The translations under genes were made by a program, and so were the position numbers. Below, piece by piece: positions 51,791-60,920 of a stretch of 64,000 nt of DNA. Location: NCBI GenBank assembly GCA_001920415.1, contig MNJR01000059.1, positions 69,555 through 133,554 on the forward strand. Reading direction: 5' to 3'. The stretch is from Acidobacteria bacterium 13_1_20CM_3_53_8. Lineage in GTDB: Bacteria; Acidobacteriota; Blastocatellia; Pyrinomonadales; Pyrinomonadaceae. The notes beneath the pieces are model-generated. The model was not told the DNA's origin. It was given only the letters and a program-made list of their open reading frames with translations, and made no database searches. Each line of letters begins with the position of its first letter. The first letter of the stretch is position 1.

Positions 51791-52363
51791 ATGAGCGAGC
51801 GAGCGGGAGCTTTATTAGACACTGTGACGGATCAGGTTGAAACCACGGCGGCGGCGCTCGGCTTCGACGAAGCCTTTACGCTGCACCACAGGGCAGTGTT
51901 TCGCACGGCGCGCGCAATCGTACGCGACTCCGCTCTCGCAGAAGATGTAACGCAAGAGGTCTTTCTCAGGCTCTACAAGAACATGGATTCGACGCCGGGC
52001 GAAGAGTTGCTGCGTGCGTGGCTGCTTCGAGTGACTATGAACGTAGCGCGTAACACCTTGCGTGGACAATCCCGTGCGGTCGCGCGCGAAGAACTTTACG
52101 CGCAAGATGCAGAGAGAATCAACTGGTTCGCGCCCGCGCCGGAAGAGGAGCTAGAGCGTCGCACGGAGATTGAAAATGCACGGCGCACGCTGGATAGAAT
52201 CAAGGAGCCAATGCGCAGTTGTTTGCTTTTGAAGCAGCAGGGCTTGTCATACAGGGAGATTGCCACCACCTTGCAGATAAACGAGACGAATGTGGGGAGC
52301 CTTATAGCGCGCGGACGAAAGGAATTTGTGAGGTTGTACGGGAAGATCGGAGGGAATAGATGA
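51791..52363 (+). CDS. ECF-type RNA polymerase sigma factor
   Basis: 190 residues. Region 2: FTLHHRAVFRTARAIVRDSA with AEDVTQEVFLRLYKN. Region 4: LKQQGLSYREIATTLQINET with NVGSLIARGRKEFVRLYG. The start at 51791 is chosen because an earlier in-frame ATG would lie within the promoter motif. Its stop overlaps the next gene by four bases (ATGA). It should direct transcription of its own operon and of neighbours bearing the shared motif. Confidence 0.93.
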   Translation: MSERAGALLDTVTDQVETTAAALGFDEAFTLHHRAVFRTARAIVRDSALAEDVTQEVFLRLYKNMDSTPGEELLRAWLLRVTMNVARNTLRGQSRAVAREELYAQDAERINWFAPAPEEELERRTEIENARRTLDRIKEPMRSCLLLKQQGLSYREIATTLQINETNVGSLIARGRKEFVRLYGKIGGNR

Positions 52364-53295
52364 AAGAGTTATGTTTCGATGAAGCCGTTCTTCAAAGCTA
52401 TTTTGACGGCGAGCTTTCCCCCGAAACGATGCAGTCGGTCGCGGCGCATATCAATGCGTGTGTCAACTGCGCCGCGCGAGCGAAAGAGATAGAGAGCGAA
52501 ACCGAATTGATGAGAGGGGCGTTCGCTCCTGAGATGGAACTGGGCGTGCCTACAGAGAGTTTGCGCGCGCGCATTGATAGCGCTATCAAAGCGGAACAGT
52601 TGAGCGCGCAGGCTAGAGAAGTTAGAAAAGGATCAAATCTTCGCGCATGGTTCGCAAGCTTGATACCGGGCTTAAATTTCTCGCCCCAGCACGTCGCCGC
52701 TTTTGCGAGCGTTCTTGTACTAATTGCTGTTGCGGCGGTCTTTGCCGTAATTAAGTGGCAGCACGCTACGAATGGTGCAGGCTCTACAGGGACTATAGCT
52801 ACTAGCGCTACTCCTGAACCGACGGTTGTTACTCCTCCCGAAGAAGGAACGCAGCCTTCGCCTTCACCTTCGATTGAAAATAATAATCAGAATGCGCCCA
52901 AGCTCTACAACGCGAGCGGGCGACCTTTCAGAAGGCCTAGGATTCCGGGAACGCCTAGCGGCAACAATATGGTAGCCAGAGAGCGAGCGCCTAATCTTGC
53001 GCCTCCTGTACAAAGCCCTCCGCCGCTGCCGGATGAGCAGGGTTATCTGAAAGCAATCGCTTCATTAACGAATGCGATTGACAGCACGGGCAATTCTACT
53101 TTGCCGCCGAGCGTACAGGCCGAGTACAGGCGCAATCTTGAATTAATTGATCAGGCGATTGCGGCTACTCGCGTAGCTGCGCGTCGTAATCCGCAGGATG
53201 CTTCGGCCAGGCAGTTCCTTTATGCGTCTTATCAGAACAAGGTGGATTTGCTTAGCGCGGTCGCAGACCAGACCATGCTAGTAGCAAGCAGATAG
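52360..53295 (+). CDS. Zinc-finger anti-sigma factor
   Basis: 311 residues. The N-terminal ZAS domain has H-x3-C-x2-C in AHINACVNCAA and begins CFDEAVLQSYFDGELSP. One transmembrane helix lies at about 110-132 (VAAFASVLVLIAVAAVFAVI). The periplasmic part is a Pro/Ser/Thr-rich linker followed by a helical domain (NLELIDQAIAATRVAARRNP). It holds the preceding sigma factor at the membrane until a signal arrives; the signal is unknown. Translationally coupled to the sigma gene. Confidence 0.9.
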   Translation: MKELCFDEAVLQSYFDGELSPETMQSVAAHINACVNCAARAKEIESETELMRGAFAPEMELGVPTESLRARIDSAIKAEQLSAQAREVRKGSNLRAWFASLIPGLNFSPQHVAAFASVLVLIAVAAVFAVIKWQHATNGAGSTGTIATSATPEPTVVTPPEEGTQPSPSPSIENNNQNAPKLYNASGRPFRRPRIPGTPSGNNMVARERAPNLAPPVQSPPPLPDEQGYLKAIASLTNAIDSTGNSTLPPSVQAEYRRNLELIDQAIAATRVAARRNPQDASARQFLYASYQNKVDLLSAVADQTMLVASR

Positions 53296-53316
53296 AAAGA
53301 GGAAAACGAGAAGAAA

Positions 53317-54318
53317 ATGAAACTCAAGTCTTTAATCACCGCAGCCGCTTTTACAGCCCTCTCGCTGTGTGCGCCAGTGGCGCAAGCGCAAAGGGTTGTT
53401 GAAAGAACTGTCGCCAAAAACAGGGTTACGGTGGTAAGCGTCGCGTCTGTGACCGAGCAGACTGCGGCGGCCAGCGAGAACGTAGTGGTGACGCTCTCGA
53501 ATATCTCAGGCCACCTCAAAGTTCATGGTTGGGACAGGCGTGAGGTTCACGTTAAGACCGAAGACGCGAAGCGCGTGGAGCTTAGACGCGAGGACAGTTC
53601 TAACTCTTCCAGTCCTGCTACGCGATTGCAAGTTCTCTTTGCGCGCGAGACAGGGAATCCGAACAATATAGACTTAGAGGAGTGCGGCGAAGAGAGCGAC
53701 GTGACTCTGGATGTGCCGCGCGGCGCAACCGTATTCTTGAAAACGCAGAGCGGCGACATTGAGATAGAAGATATAGCCGAAGCTCACGTGGAGACCAGCA
53801 GCGGCGACGTAAGCGCGCGCCACATCTCTAAGGCTATAGAAATGGCGAGCGCTAGCGGCGACCTGACAATAGAAGATTCCGCAGGGCGCGTGCGCGCTGT
53901 TTCCATCAGCGGCGATGTTGATGCCGTGAACCTGCGCGCTAACGATGCGAGCGATTTCATCAGGGTCAAATCCGTAAGCGGCGACGTAAACCTTAATCGT
54001 GTGAGCCACGCTCGCATAGACGCGGGAACTGTCAGCGGCGAGCTTAGCATGATTGGGCCAACTGTGCGCGGCGGCAGCTACGAATTTCAGACAGTTTCGG
54101 GCGATGTGACGCTAAATCTGCCTTCGGACGCTTCCTTCCGTCTTGACGCGCAAATCTTTCAGGGCGGCGATGTTAGCACTGACTTCAACTTCAGCCACGT
54201 CTCCAGAACCGTAGGGTCTCCCATTCCCTCCACCCATTTCGTAGGCACATACGGCACAGGCGACGCCACAATCAACATGCGAACCATCAGCGGCACGCTT
54301 CGAGTTCGCAGAAGATAA
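53317..54318 (+). CDS. Secreted DUF4097-like beta-helix protein (SGD repeats)
   Basis: 333 residues with a signal peptide (AAAFTALSLCAPVAQAQ). The fold turns carry Ser-Gly-Asp: KTQSGDIEIEDI, TSSGDVSARHI, SASGDLTIED, SISGDVDAVNL, VSGDVNLNRV, VSGDVTLNLP, and finish with TISGTLRVRRR. The opening HLKVHGWDRREVHVKTEDA is typical of DUF4097. It is 21 bases after the anti-sigma gene, so it is in the sigma operon. Confidence 0.86.
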   Translation: MKLKSLITAAAFTALSLCAPVAQAQRVVERTVAKNRVTVVSVASVTEQTAAASENVVVTLSNISGHLKVHGWDRREVHVKTEDAKRVELRREDSSNSSSPATRLQVLFARETGNPNNIDLEECGEESDVTLDVPRGATVFLKTQSGDIEIEDIAEAHVETSSGDVSARHISKAIEMASASGDLTIEDSAGRVRAVSISGDVDAVNLRANDASDFIRVKSVSGDVNLNRVSHARIDAGTVSGELSMIGPTVRGGSYEFQTVSGDVTLNLPSDASFRLDAQIFQGGDVSTDFNFSHVSRTVGSPIPSTHFVGTYGTGDATINMRTISGTLRVRRR

Positions 54319-54438
54319 GGGAAAGGCAAAAGGTAAAAGTAAAAAGGCAAAAGTGAGGGGAAGCCAATCTTTTATTAAAAATGGTTTCAGCCTTCCTTTT
54401 GCCTTTTACCTTTTTACTTTTGACTTTCTCTTTGCCTT
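54317..54438. repeat. Hairpin repeat, CTTTTGCC-word family, copy 6
   Basis: The core GAGGGGAAGCCAATCTTTTA with TTAAAAATGGTTTCAGCC nearly matches the copy at 18712. It starts at the stop codon of the 53317 gene. With the promoter motif at 54472 and a 150-base leader it fills the 336-base gap. Confidence 0.9.
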
Positions 54439-54471
54439 TACTTTCACTCATCTCGAAAAAATTAGAAAATT

Positions 54472-54510
54472 TTGCCACAAACTCCGGCTTCACGGTGTTT
54501 CAACAGTAGA
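54472..54510 (+). promoter_or_regulatory. ECF-type promoter motif, copy 3
   Basis: TTGCCACAAACTCCGGCTTC then ACGGTGTTTCAACAGTAGAG. The -35-like and -10-like blocks match copies 1 and 2 at the same offset, whereas the segments between and after differ, which marks these blocks as the functional part. It lies about 145 bases upstream of the 54655 start. Confidence 0.62.
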
Positions 54511-54654
54511 GCGACGGGCAACGAAGGGAAGTTGAAGAGATGCGCGCGTTTGCAGTTACTGAAAGCGCCAGGGCTTTCGCTCAGAATTTCCATCCCAGAC
54601 TATCAACGCCAGCGCAAGGTCAGCCGGGATTTGCGTGGCGATAATGAGGTAAGA

Positions 54655-55512
54655 ATGATGAGAAAGAAGCTGTTTGTCGCATTAGTCATCATGCTCGCAG
54701 CACTGACGGACGCGCAACAATCAATCAGCCACATCGGCGGCCTGTTCAACGTTGCGAGGGTGTTGTCTGGAATTGGAACGAGGACTAGCTGCGTGACTCG
54801 CGTCTACGCGCAGGAGATTGCGCCCGCGAATGCGCAGGGCGACATGGCAGAGCGCGAAGAGATTGATCAATCGTTCCAGTTGACGCCCGGCTCGCGCGTT
54901 AAAGTCTCTACGGTAAGCGGCCCAGTCGAAGTCGAAACTACGAACGGCGACACTGCGGAAGTTCACATAGTTCGCTCGGCTGAAACTCGTCAGGAGCTTG
55001 ATTGCTATCGCATGGTCGTCGCTCATACGCCTTCCAGTCTCATCATAAGACACGAGCAGGATTGCGCTACGATACGAGCGCACCAGCGAGTCAAACTTCT
55101 GTTGCCGCGTCGCGTTGATCTAACGCTTCAGACCATCTCTGGAAACGTGCGCGTAGGCGAGATCAACGGCATCGTGCGCCTCGATAGCATAAGCGGTGAA
55201 GTTACTCTGGATCACTCTGTGGGCGAGGCAGAGATGCACAGCATCAGCGGGCCGCTGAACATAACGGTCGCGCGTCTGGGCACACGCGGCATACGCATGG
55301 ACAGCATCAGTGGTCGTGTGATGCTGCGCCTCGAAGACAGTCTTAACGCAGACCTGACGGTCAATAGCATCAACGGCGAGATCAAAAGCGAGTCGCCCTA
55401 CGTGACGCTGGAAAAGATAGGCCCGGCGGATTTCCGCGCTCGCATTGGTCAGGGCGGCGCGCCAATCTCTATAGAAACCATCACGGGCAACATAACAATC
55501 CAGCGCGCTTGA
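54655..55512 (+). CDS. Secreted DUF4097-like protein (ISG repeats)
   Basis: 285 residues from the ATG at 54655, preceded by GAGGT. A longer in-frame extension to 54472 would overlap the promoter motif and is rejected. Signal peptide LFVALVIMLAALTDA. Repeating turns contain Ile/Val-Ser-Gly: TVSGPVEVET, TISGNVRVGEI, SISGEVTLDH, SISGPLNITV, SISGRVMLRL, SINGEIKS, TITGNITIQRA. Same fold as the neighbours, shorter. Confidence 0.82.
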   Translation: MMRKKLFVALVIMLAALTDAQQSISHIGGLFNVARVLSGIGTRTSCVTRVYAQEIAPANAQGDMAEREEIDQSFQLTPGSRVKVSTVSGPVEVETTNGDTAEVHIVRSAETRQELDCYRMVVAHTPSSLIIRHEQDCATIRAHQRVKLLLPRRVDLTLQTISGNVRVGEINGIVRLDSISGEVTLDHSVGEAEMHSISGPLNITVARLGTRGIRMDSISGRVMLRLEDSLNADLTVNSINGEIKSESPYVTLEKIGPADFRARIGQGGAPISIETITGNITIQRA

Positions 55513-55592
55513 TCGCCTAGAGCGCTCTTGGCAGGCGCTCACGCGCGGCGATATTTGGTTGGTAGAAATTCGGAAAACGGAAGAACTTGGAA

Positions 55593-57722
55593 ATGTATAA
55601 GATGAACAGGAAACTATTAAATCGAGTCTTGATGCCATTCTGCGCAGCAGTTCTCTTGATGCTCTGCGCACAGGGTGCAGAGCTTCGCGCGCAGTCCAAT
55701 CAGGAGTTGCGCGAAGAGTTTCATCACACGTACCCCTTGACATCAACGGGGCGCGTGAGCCTTGAGAACATCAACGGCTCTGTGAGCATCAGCGTATGGG
55801 ATCGTGACGAGGTTCGCGTTGACGCAATCAAGCGCGCGTATCGTCAAGAACGTTTGAACGAGGCGCACATAGAAATTAACGCGGATGCGGATAGCGTTCA
55901 CATCAAGACAGAGTATCCAGACGAAGATTTCAATTTCTACGGCGGCTCGGACTCGCGTCGCTACGAAAATCCCGCGATAGTCGAATACCAGCTTACGGTT
56001 CCGCGCCGTAGCCGCATTGATTCCGTAGAGCTTATCAACGGTGCGCTCACGATTGACGGAGTGCAGGGCGACGTGCGGGCTTCCAGCATCAACGGTGGCG
56101 TGCAGGCTCATCGTCTAGGCGGCGAAGTCAGACTCTCTACAATCAACGGCGGATTGACGGCGACCTTCGATCCGCTTTCGGACGAGACCAGAACTATTAC
56201 GCTCAGCTCTGTCAACGGCGGCGTGACGATCATTGTTCCTTCCAACGCCAACGCAACCGTGAAAGCGAGCACAGTGCACGGCGGCATCACAAACGATTTC
56301 GGCCTGCCGGTTCGTCATGGCGAGTATGTCGGGCACAGTCTTTTGGGACAACTCGGCACGGGCGGCGGCGTCCGCATACGCCTTGAAGATGTTAACGGTG
56401 GAATCTCTATACGCCATGCGCAGGACGGTCACCCCTTGAGCCAGGCCACGAACCTGCTGCCGGCGCAAACGGGCGGCGAGAATAGCGAAGATGCAGAGTC
56501 AATCGCGCAGGATGTCGCGCGCGAAGTAGATGAGGAGATGGCGCGCGTCAAGGTGAAGGTCAAACCAAGAGTTGTTGTGCAGGGCGATACAGAGGAGCAA
56601 CGAGCGGCAAGGCGCGAGCAGATTGAGCGCGAACGCGAGCGCGTACGCGAACGAGCCGAGCGTCAGAGCGAAAGAGCGCGTGAACAGCGCGAACGACAAC
56701 TGGAACAGCAGCGAGCGCAGATTGAGCGACAGCGCGAGCTACAACGTGCGCAGGTCGAACGTCAGCGCGAACAACAGCAAACGCAACTTGAACAGCAGCG
56801 AGAGGCTCAGCAGCGCCAGCGCGAAGAGATTGCTCGCCAGCGCGAGATTCAGCGAGAAACGCTTCGCCAGACGCAGGAAGAGATAGCGCGCCATCGCGAA
56901 GAGATCGCACGCGCCGTGCGCGAAGCTGCACTGGCAGGAGTTCGCGTTAACACAGTCGGCGACACGCGCCGCGTTGAGCGTGAAACCAGAAGCTTTGCTG
57001 TGAGCGGTACACCGCGCGTCTCCGCTGAAACTTTTGACGGCTCGATAACCGTCACAGGATGGGATCAGCAGAACATTTCTGTTACGGCTGTCAAACGCGC
57101 CAGCACTGACGAGCAGTTGCAGGGCATCAAGTGGCGCGCAGAGCAGCGCGGCTCTGAAATAGCAATCGTAGCGGATTTCGACAACGCCTACGCGCGACGT
57201 ATAGGGAGCATGAATCTCATCAACGCCAGCACGAATCTTGAGATAAGCGTCCCGCGCAACACTACGCTGCATTTGAACTCGCGCGACGGGCGCGTGCATG
57301 TCGAAGGCGTAAGCGGCTCGCTTGATCTGCGTACAGGCGATGGCTCGATTGATGTGCGCGATGGTCACGGTCAGCTAATAGTCAACACGGGCGACGGTCG
57401 CGTTCGTATCGTAAATTTCGATGGTGACGTTGACGCGCGCACTGGCGACGGCGGCATAACGCTTCTTGGCCGCTTCGCTTCGCTGAAAGCATGGACGGGC
57501 GATGGCTCTATTTCGTTGGCGCTGCCTCAGGGGACGAACGCAGTGCTGGAAACGAATTCCGAATCGGTCGCGGACGAAGGGCTTAACGCGGTTCAGGAGA
57601 GTTCCGCAGGGCGTGTGAAACGATGGAGAGTCGGCAGCGGCGGTAGAGTCTTCACGTTGCACACGGGCGACGGGCGCATAGTGTTTCGTCGCGCAGAAGA
57701 TTTCGCAGACACGGTTCAATAA
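55593..57722 (+). CDS. Large secreted two-domain DUF4097-like protein with a coiled-coil insert
   Basis: 709 residues. Signal peptide LMPFCAAVLLMLCAQGAELRA. The first DUF4097-like domain (about 45-270) uses Ile-Asn-Gly/Val-Asn-Gly-Gly turns (SINGGVQAHRL, TINGGLTATF, SVNGGVTIIV). Residues about 310-455 are almost only Arg, Glu, Gln and Ala (REQRERQLEQQRAQIERQ), a long single helix or coiled coil. The second DUF4097 domain (about 465-705) uses Gly-Asp-Gly turns (RTGDGSIDVRDGHG, NTGDGRVRIVN, WTGDGSISLALP). The ATG at 55593 has GGAAG upstream; a TTG at 55587 is also possible. Confidence 0.83.
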   Translation: MYKMNRKLLNRVLMPFCAAVLLMLCAQGAELRAQSNQELREEFHHTYPLTSTGRVSLENINGSVSISVWDRDEVRVDAIKRAYRQERLNEAHIEINADADSVHIKTEYPDEDFNFYGGSDSRRYENPAIVEYQLTVPRRSRIDSVELINGALTIDGVQGDVRASSINGGVQAHRLGGEVRLSTINGGLTATFDPLSDETRTITLSSVNGGVTIIVPSNANATVKASTVHGGITNDFGLPVRHGEYVGHSLLGQLGTGGGVRIRLEDVNGGISIRHAQDGHPLSQATNLLPAQTGGENSEDAESIAQDVAREVDEEMARVKVKVKPRVVVQGDTEEQRAARREQIERERERVRERAERQSERAREQRERQLEQQRAQIERQRELQRAQVERQREQQQTQLEQQREAQQRQREEIARQREIQRETLRQTQEEIARHREEIARAVREAALAGVRVNTVGDTRRVERETRSFAVSGTPRVSAETFDGSITVTGWDQQNISVTAVKRASTDEQLQGIKWRAEQRGSEIAIVADFDNAYARRIGSMNLINASTNLEISVPRNTTLHLNSRDGRVHVEGVSGSLDLRTGDGSIDVRDGHGQLIVNTGDGRVRIVNFDGDVDARTGDGGITLLGRFASLKAWTGDGSISLALPQGTNAVLETNSESVADEGLNAVQESSAGRVKRWRVGSGGRVFTLHTGDGRIVFRRAEDFADTVQ

Positions 57723-57741
57723 GAGAACGTTTCAATAAAGA

Positions 57742-57870
57742 CCTTAGCGAGCTTTGCTCTTTATCTTTGCGCCTTTGCGTGAAACTGCAATTCACATGAA
57801 TCTTAAGTGTTAATAGAATTGCATGTTCACGCAAAGGCGCAAAGGGAAAAACTTAAGCTCGCAAAGGGTT
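57742..57870. repeat. TTTGCGCCTTTGCGT inverted repeat, copy C
   Basis: Nearly identical to the copy at 32190 in both arms (CTTAGCGAGCTTTGC, CTTTGCGCCTTTGCGTGAA, CAATTCACATGA) with a changed centre. It starts 20 bases after the stop codon of the 55593 gene. Confidence 0.88.
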
Positions 57871-57903
57871 GGGCTTACTGCCCTGACTTGAACACAAAAT
57901 CTT

Positions 57904-57931
57904 TTGGCGTATGCCGGGGGACATACGCCAA
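57904..57931. terminator. TTGGCGTATG hairpin
   Basis: TTGGCGTATG pairs with CATACGCCAA around an 8-base G-rich loop. It lies in the 348-base gap before 58070, of which the remaining 140 bases probably hold that gene's promoter. Terminator or regulatory stem; the role is not decided. Confidence 0.5.
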
Positions 57932-58069
57932 ATCGAATGAAACCTCGAAGCGCTTCGCGTCGTTCAGCCATGTATTCGCTGTCCGGTCGCTTTCACTAAG
58001 GGTTTAGCTGGTGAAGCATTACTCCCTCTCTACGGCAGTCTTTCGGACACAACAAGGGAGACACAGCTA

Positions 58070-60628
58070 ATGAAGAAGTTTATCTTTGCGGTCGCTATCA
58101 CTCTACTTGCCACTCTGAGTGTGACCGCGCAAACAGGCTCTGCTGCGACCACGTCTTCGCCTGCTGCGCCCACAGGTAGAAGAGGCATTACGCTTCCCCC
58201 TGCGAAGGCAAATCCCGTAACAATTCCAAAATTCGACCAGCCGCCTACGATTGACGGTCGCTTAGACGATGCCGTCTGGCAGAAGGCCGCAGTGCTTGGC
58301 GACTTCTATCAGATTCAGCCGGGCGACAACATTGCTCCTTCAAGAAAGACGGAAGTTCTGCTCGGCTACGACTCGAAGACGCTCTACATTGCTTATCACT
58401 GCTACGACGAGCCGGGCAGCGTGCGCGCAACCGTCCCGAAGCGCGATCAGATTTTTGATGACGATTACGTGGGCGCGTTCCTGGACACCTTCAACGACCA
58501 GCGCCGTGCTTACGAGATTGACTTAAACCCGCTAGGCGTTCAGGCCGACGGAATTATGGACACAAACGGGAACGAAGATTTCAGCTACGACATGGTCTTT
58601 GAGTCGAAAGGCACTGTCACAAGCGATGGTTACATCGTAGAAATTGCAATCCCGTTCAAGTCTCTACGCTACAACGCCGGAGAAGGACAGCTGTGGGGCG
58701 TACATTTCTTCCGACGCATCAAGCGATTCAATAACGAGCTTGATATGTGGATGCCTATTAACCGCGATATTTCGGCTTGGCTTCCGCAGGAAGGTCACAT
58801 AACGGGACTCGTCGGCATCTCGACCGAGCACACTCTGGAATTAATTCCGAGCCTGACGCTCTCTGAAACAGGAGTTAGAAGACCCACATTGACGGCTGCG
58901 CAACGGCAGGCAGGATTGACGGACCCCGGTCGCATCGTCAACGAGCCAATACATTTCGACCCGGGACTAAACATCAAGTATACGCTGACGCCTACTGTCA
59001 CGCTCGACGCTGCTATAAATCCAGACTTCGCTCAGGTCGAAGCAGATCAGTTGGTGATCACAGCCAACCAGCGCTTTCCAATATTCTTTCAGGAGAAGCG
59101 CCCGTTCTTTCTAGAAGGCATAGACTATTTCCAGACACAGATTGCTGCGGTTCACACTCGCGCGATAGTTGACCCGGACTGGGCTGTGAAACTTACTGGC
59201 AAAGTGCGGCGCAACACGTTCGGTATGCTTCTGGCTTCGGACAACGCGCCCGGCAATTTCAACGAAGACGAACGCGCGTCGCTTCACCAGTGTCAGGAGC
59301 GAAGGCTCTTTAACCCGAACGAGGTCTGCTCCCTTGAGCGCTTTGTTGACCAAAACGCGACGATCGGAATTCTGCGTTACAAGCGCGACATAGGCAGAGA
59401 ATCCAACATCGGATTCCTAGCAACGGGCTACAGATTCATTGACCGCTACAACTATCTGGCCGGGTTCGACGGTCGCTGGAAAATAAATAAGGTCACCTCA
59501 TTCAACGCGCAGGTGCTTGCTACGACTTCGCGCAACAAGTTCTTCTTCCCAGACCTTGGGCAATCTCTGGATCGCAGGGAGAACGGATTCATCTACGCGA
59601 CCGATTACGGTAGATTCGCGCGCCACACGGACTTCGAGTATTCAGCCGTTGGTCGCACGCGCTACTACCGCTCAGACGCAGGCTTCAACCGCCGCACGAA
59701 TACGAACAATCACAACATCTTCGCGCAGTACAGGTCTGAACCGCAGCCGAAGGCGCAACTGATTTCGTGGCGCGTCTATACAGACCTGAGCACAAACTTT
59801 GACTGGCAGGGACACCTGCAAATCTGGAGTTCGGAGACGCAGGGCAGAATCAACCTTAGACGCCAGTCCTTTTTCGCCGTTGGCATCAACCCCAGCTACG
59901 AGCGAGTGTTTGAAGGAGAGTTCGGCGCGCGTCGCAACCCCAACATTAATCTTGAAGGAGCTTTCTTCGGGGCTGACCCTGAGCGCTCCACTTACAAATT
60001 CAACATGTACGCTTACGGCGGTTCGACGCCAACGAAGAAGTTAGACTTCTTCTTCTTCGGCAGCCATACCATTAACGAGTTTGATTTCGATTTCGGCGCG
60101 CTGCCAAGGTTCCAGCGCGTAAGCCCAAGCGCTATACTCGCTCGTCAGGCGCGAGCTGCCGGAATCTGCAACGTGACTCCGCCAACGCCTCTGCCCGTAG
60201 TCTGTCTAGCAAAGCTTGATCCGGGGCCGGGCAGTTTCTGGCACTTAGAAGGCGACATAAACTACAGGCCGACCCAGGCTCTTCGCGCCGAACTTTCATT
60301 CGTTCACGAAAGTATCAGGCGAAACGACACAGGGCTGACGGCTTTCATAGAGAACATCGTGACGTTGAGGACTACGTACCAGTTCTCACGCTTCACGTTT
60401 GCGCGCGCACGCTTGGATTACGATTACATCGCGGCAAATGTGCGCGGTCAGTTCCTGTTGGGCTGGACTCCGAATCCGGGCACTGCCTTCTATCTGGGCT
60501 ACAACGACGACATGAACGTGCACGGGTTCAACCCGTTCACGGGTCAGCTAGAACCGGGCTTCCGACGTAACGGCAGGACGTTCTTCATAAAGATGTCCTA
60601 TCTCTTCCGCAAGAGCATAGGATCATAA
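58070..60628 (+). CDS. DUF5916 outer-membrane-type protein with CBM9-like domain, paralogue 1
   Basis: 852 residues. Signal peptide FAVAITLLATLSVTAQ. Residues about 45-230 form a CBM9-like beta-sandwich (PTIDGRLDDAVWQKAAVLGD, FDDDYVGAFLDTFNDQRRAY). The rest is DUF5916: PDFAQVEADQLVITANQRFP, FQEKRPFFLEGIDYF, then many amphipathic strands ending FIKMSYLFRKSIGS, suggesting a beta-barrel in the outer membrane. The function of the family is unknown. A close paralogue follows. Confidence 0.88.
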   Translation: MKKFIFAVAITLLATLSVTAQTGSAATTSSPAAPTGRRGITLPPAKANPVTIPKFDQPPTIDGRLDDAVWQKAAVLGDFYQIQPGDNIAPSRKTEVLLGYDSKTLYIAYHCYDEPGSVRATVPKRDQIFDDDYVGAFLDTFNDQRRAYEIDLNPLGVQADGIMDTNGNEDFSYDMVFESKGTVTSDGYIVEIAIPFKSLRYNAGEGQLWGVHFFRRIKRFNNELDMWMPINRDISAWLPQEGHITGLVGISTEHTLELIPSLTLSETGVRRPTLTAAQRQAGLTDPGRIVNEPIHFDPGLNIKYTLTPTVTLDAAINPDFAQVEADQLVITANQRFPIFFQEKRPFFLEGIDYFQTQIAAVHTRAIVDPDWAVKLTGKVRRNTFGMLLASDNAPGNFNEDERASLHQCQERRLFNPNEVCSLERFVDQNATIGILRYKRDIGRESNIGFLATGYRFIDRYNYLAGFDGRWKINKVTSFNAQVLATTSRNKFFFPDLGQSLDRRENGFIYATDYGRFARHTDFEYSAVGRTRYYRSDAGFNRRTNTNNHNIFAQYRSEPQPKAQLISWRVYTDLSTNFDWQGHLQIWSSETQGRINLRRQSFFAVGINPSYERVFEGEFGARRNPNINLEGAFFGADPERSTYKFNMYAYGGSTPTKKLDFFFFGSHTINEFDFDFGALPRFQRVSPSAILARQARAAGICNVTPPTPLPVVCLAKLDPGPGSFWHLEGDINYRPTQALRAELSFVHESIRRNDTGLTAFIENIVTLRTTYQFSRFTFARARLDYDYIAANVRGQFLLGWTPNPGTAFYLGYNDDMNVHGFNPFTGQLEPGFRRNGRTFFIKMSYLFRKSIGS

Positions 60629-60661
60629 GAATAACGAGCCTGGGGCGGGCAAACCGAGAGC

Positions 60662-60692
60662 GCGGCTGGATGCATCAAAGCCATCCAGCCGC
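60662..60692 (+). terminator. GCGGCTGGAT hairpin terminator
   Basis: GCGGCTGGAT pairs with ATCCAGCCGC, 34 bases after the stop of the first DUF5916 gene, followed by ACTCTTATTG. Confidence 0.7.
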
Positions 60693-60712
60693 ACTCTTAT
60701 TGCGGCTAACAT

Positions 60713-60809
60713 GTCAGTACCGCCTGCGGTAGCGGGCGGGTAATAGTGGCTACGTTACTTGCTTGCTATCTAAAGCACTACCCGCCCGCTACCGCAGGCG
60801 GTACTGACT
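60713..60809. repeat. GTCAGTACCGCCTGCGGTAG repeats, copies 2 and 3, inverted
   Basis: Two identical units of about 29 bases face each other (60713-60741 and 60780-60808), separated by a 38-base spacer. A single unit of the same sequence is at 15571. Confidence 0.9.
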
Positions 60810-60920
60810 TAATAGTAAGTTATTTGAAACCTACGGCTATACCTGCGCGTTAAATACTTGCGCGGACGAAAGTTTTACACTCCATCGGTAAGGCCAAGCC
60901 AACTTTAAAGGACAGTTCTT

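Noticed and set aside
56560..57368. Long minus-strand frames opposite the coiled-coil region
   Set aside because: Caused by the repeated CGC/GAG/CAG codons of the real gene; the translations are compositionally odd and have no start signals.
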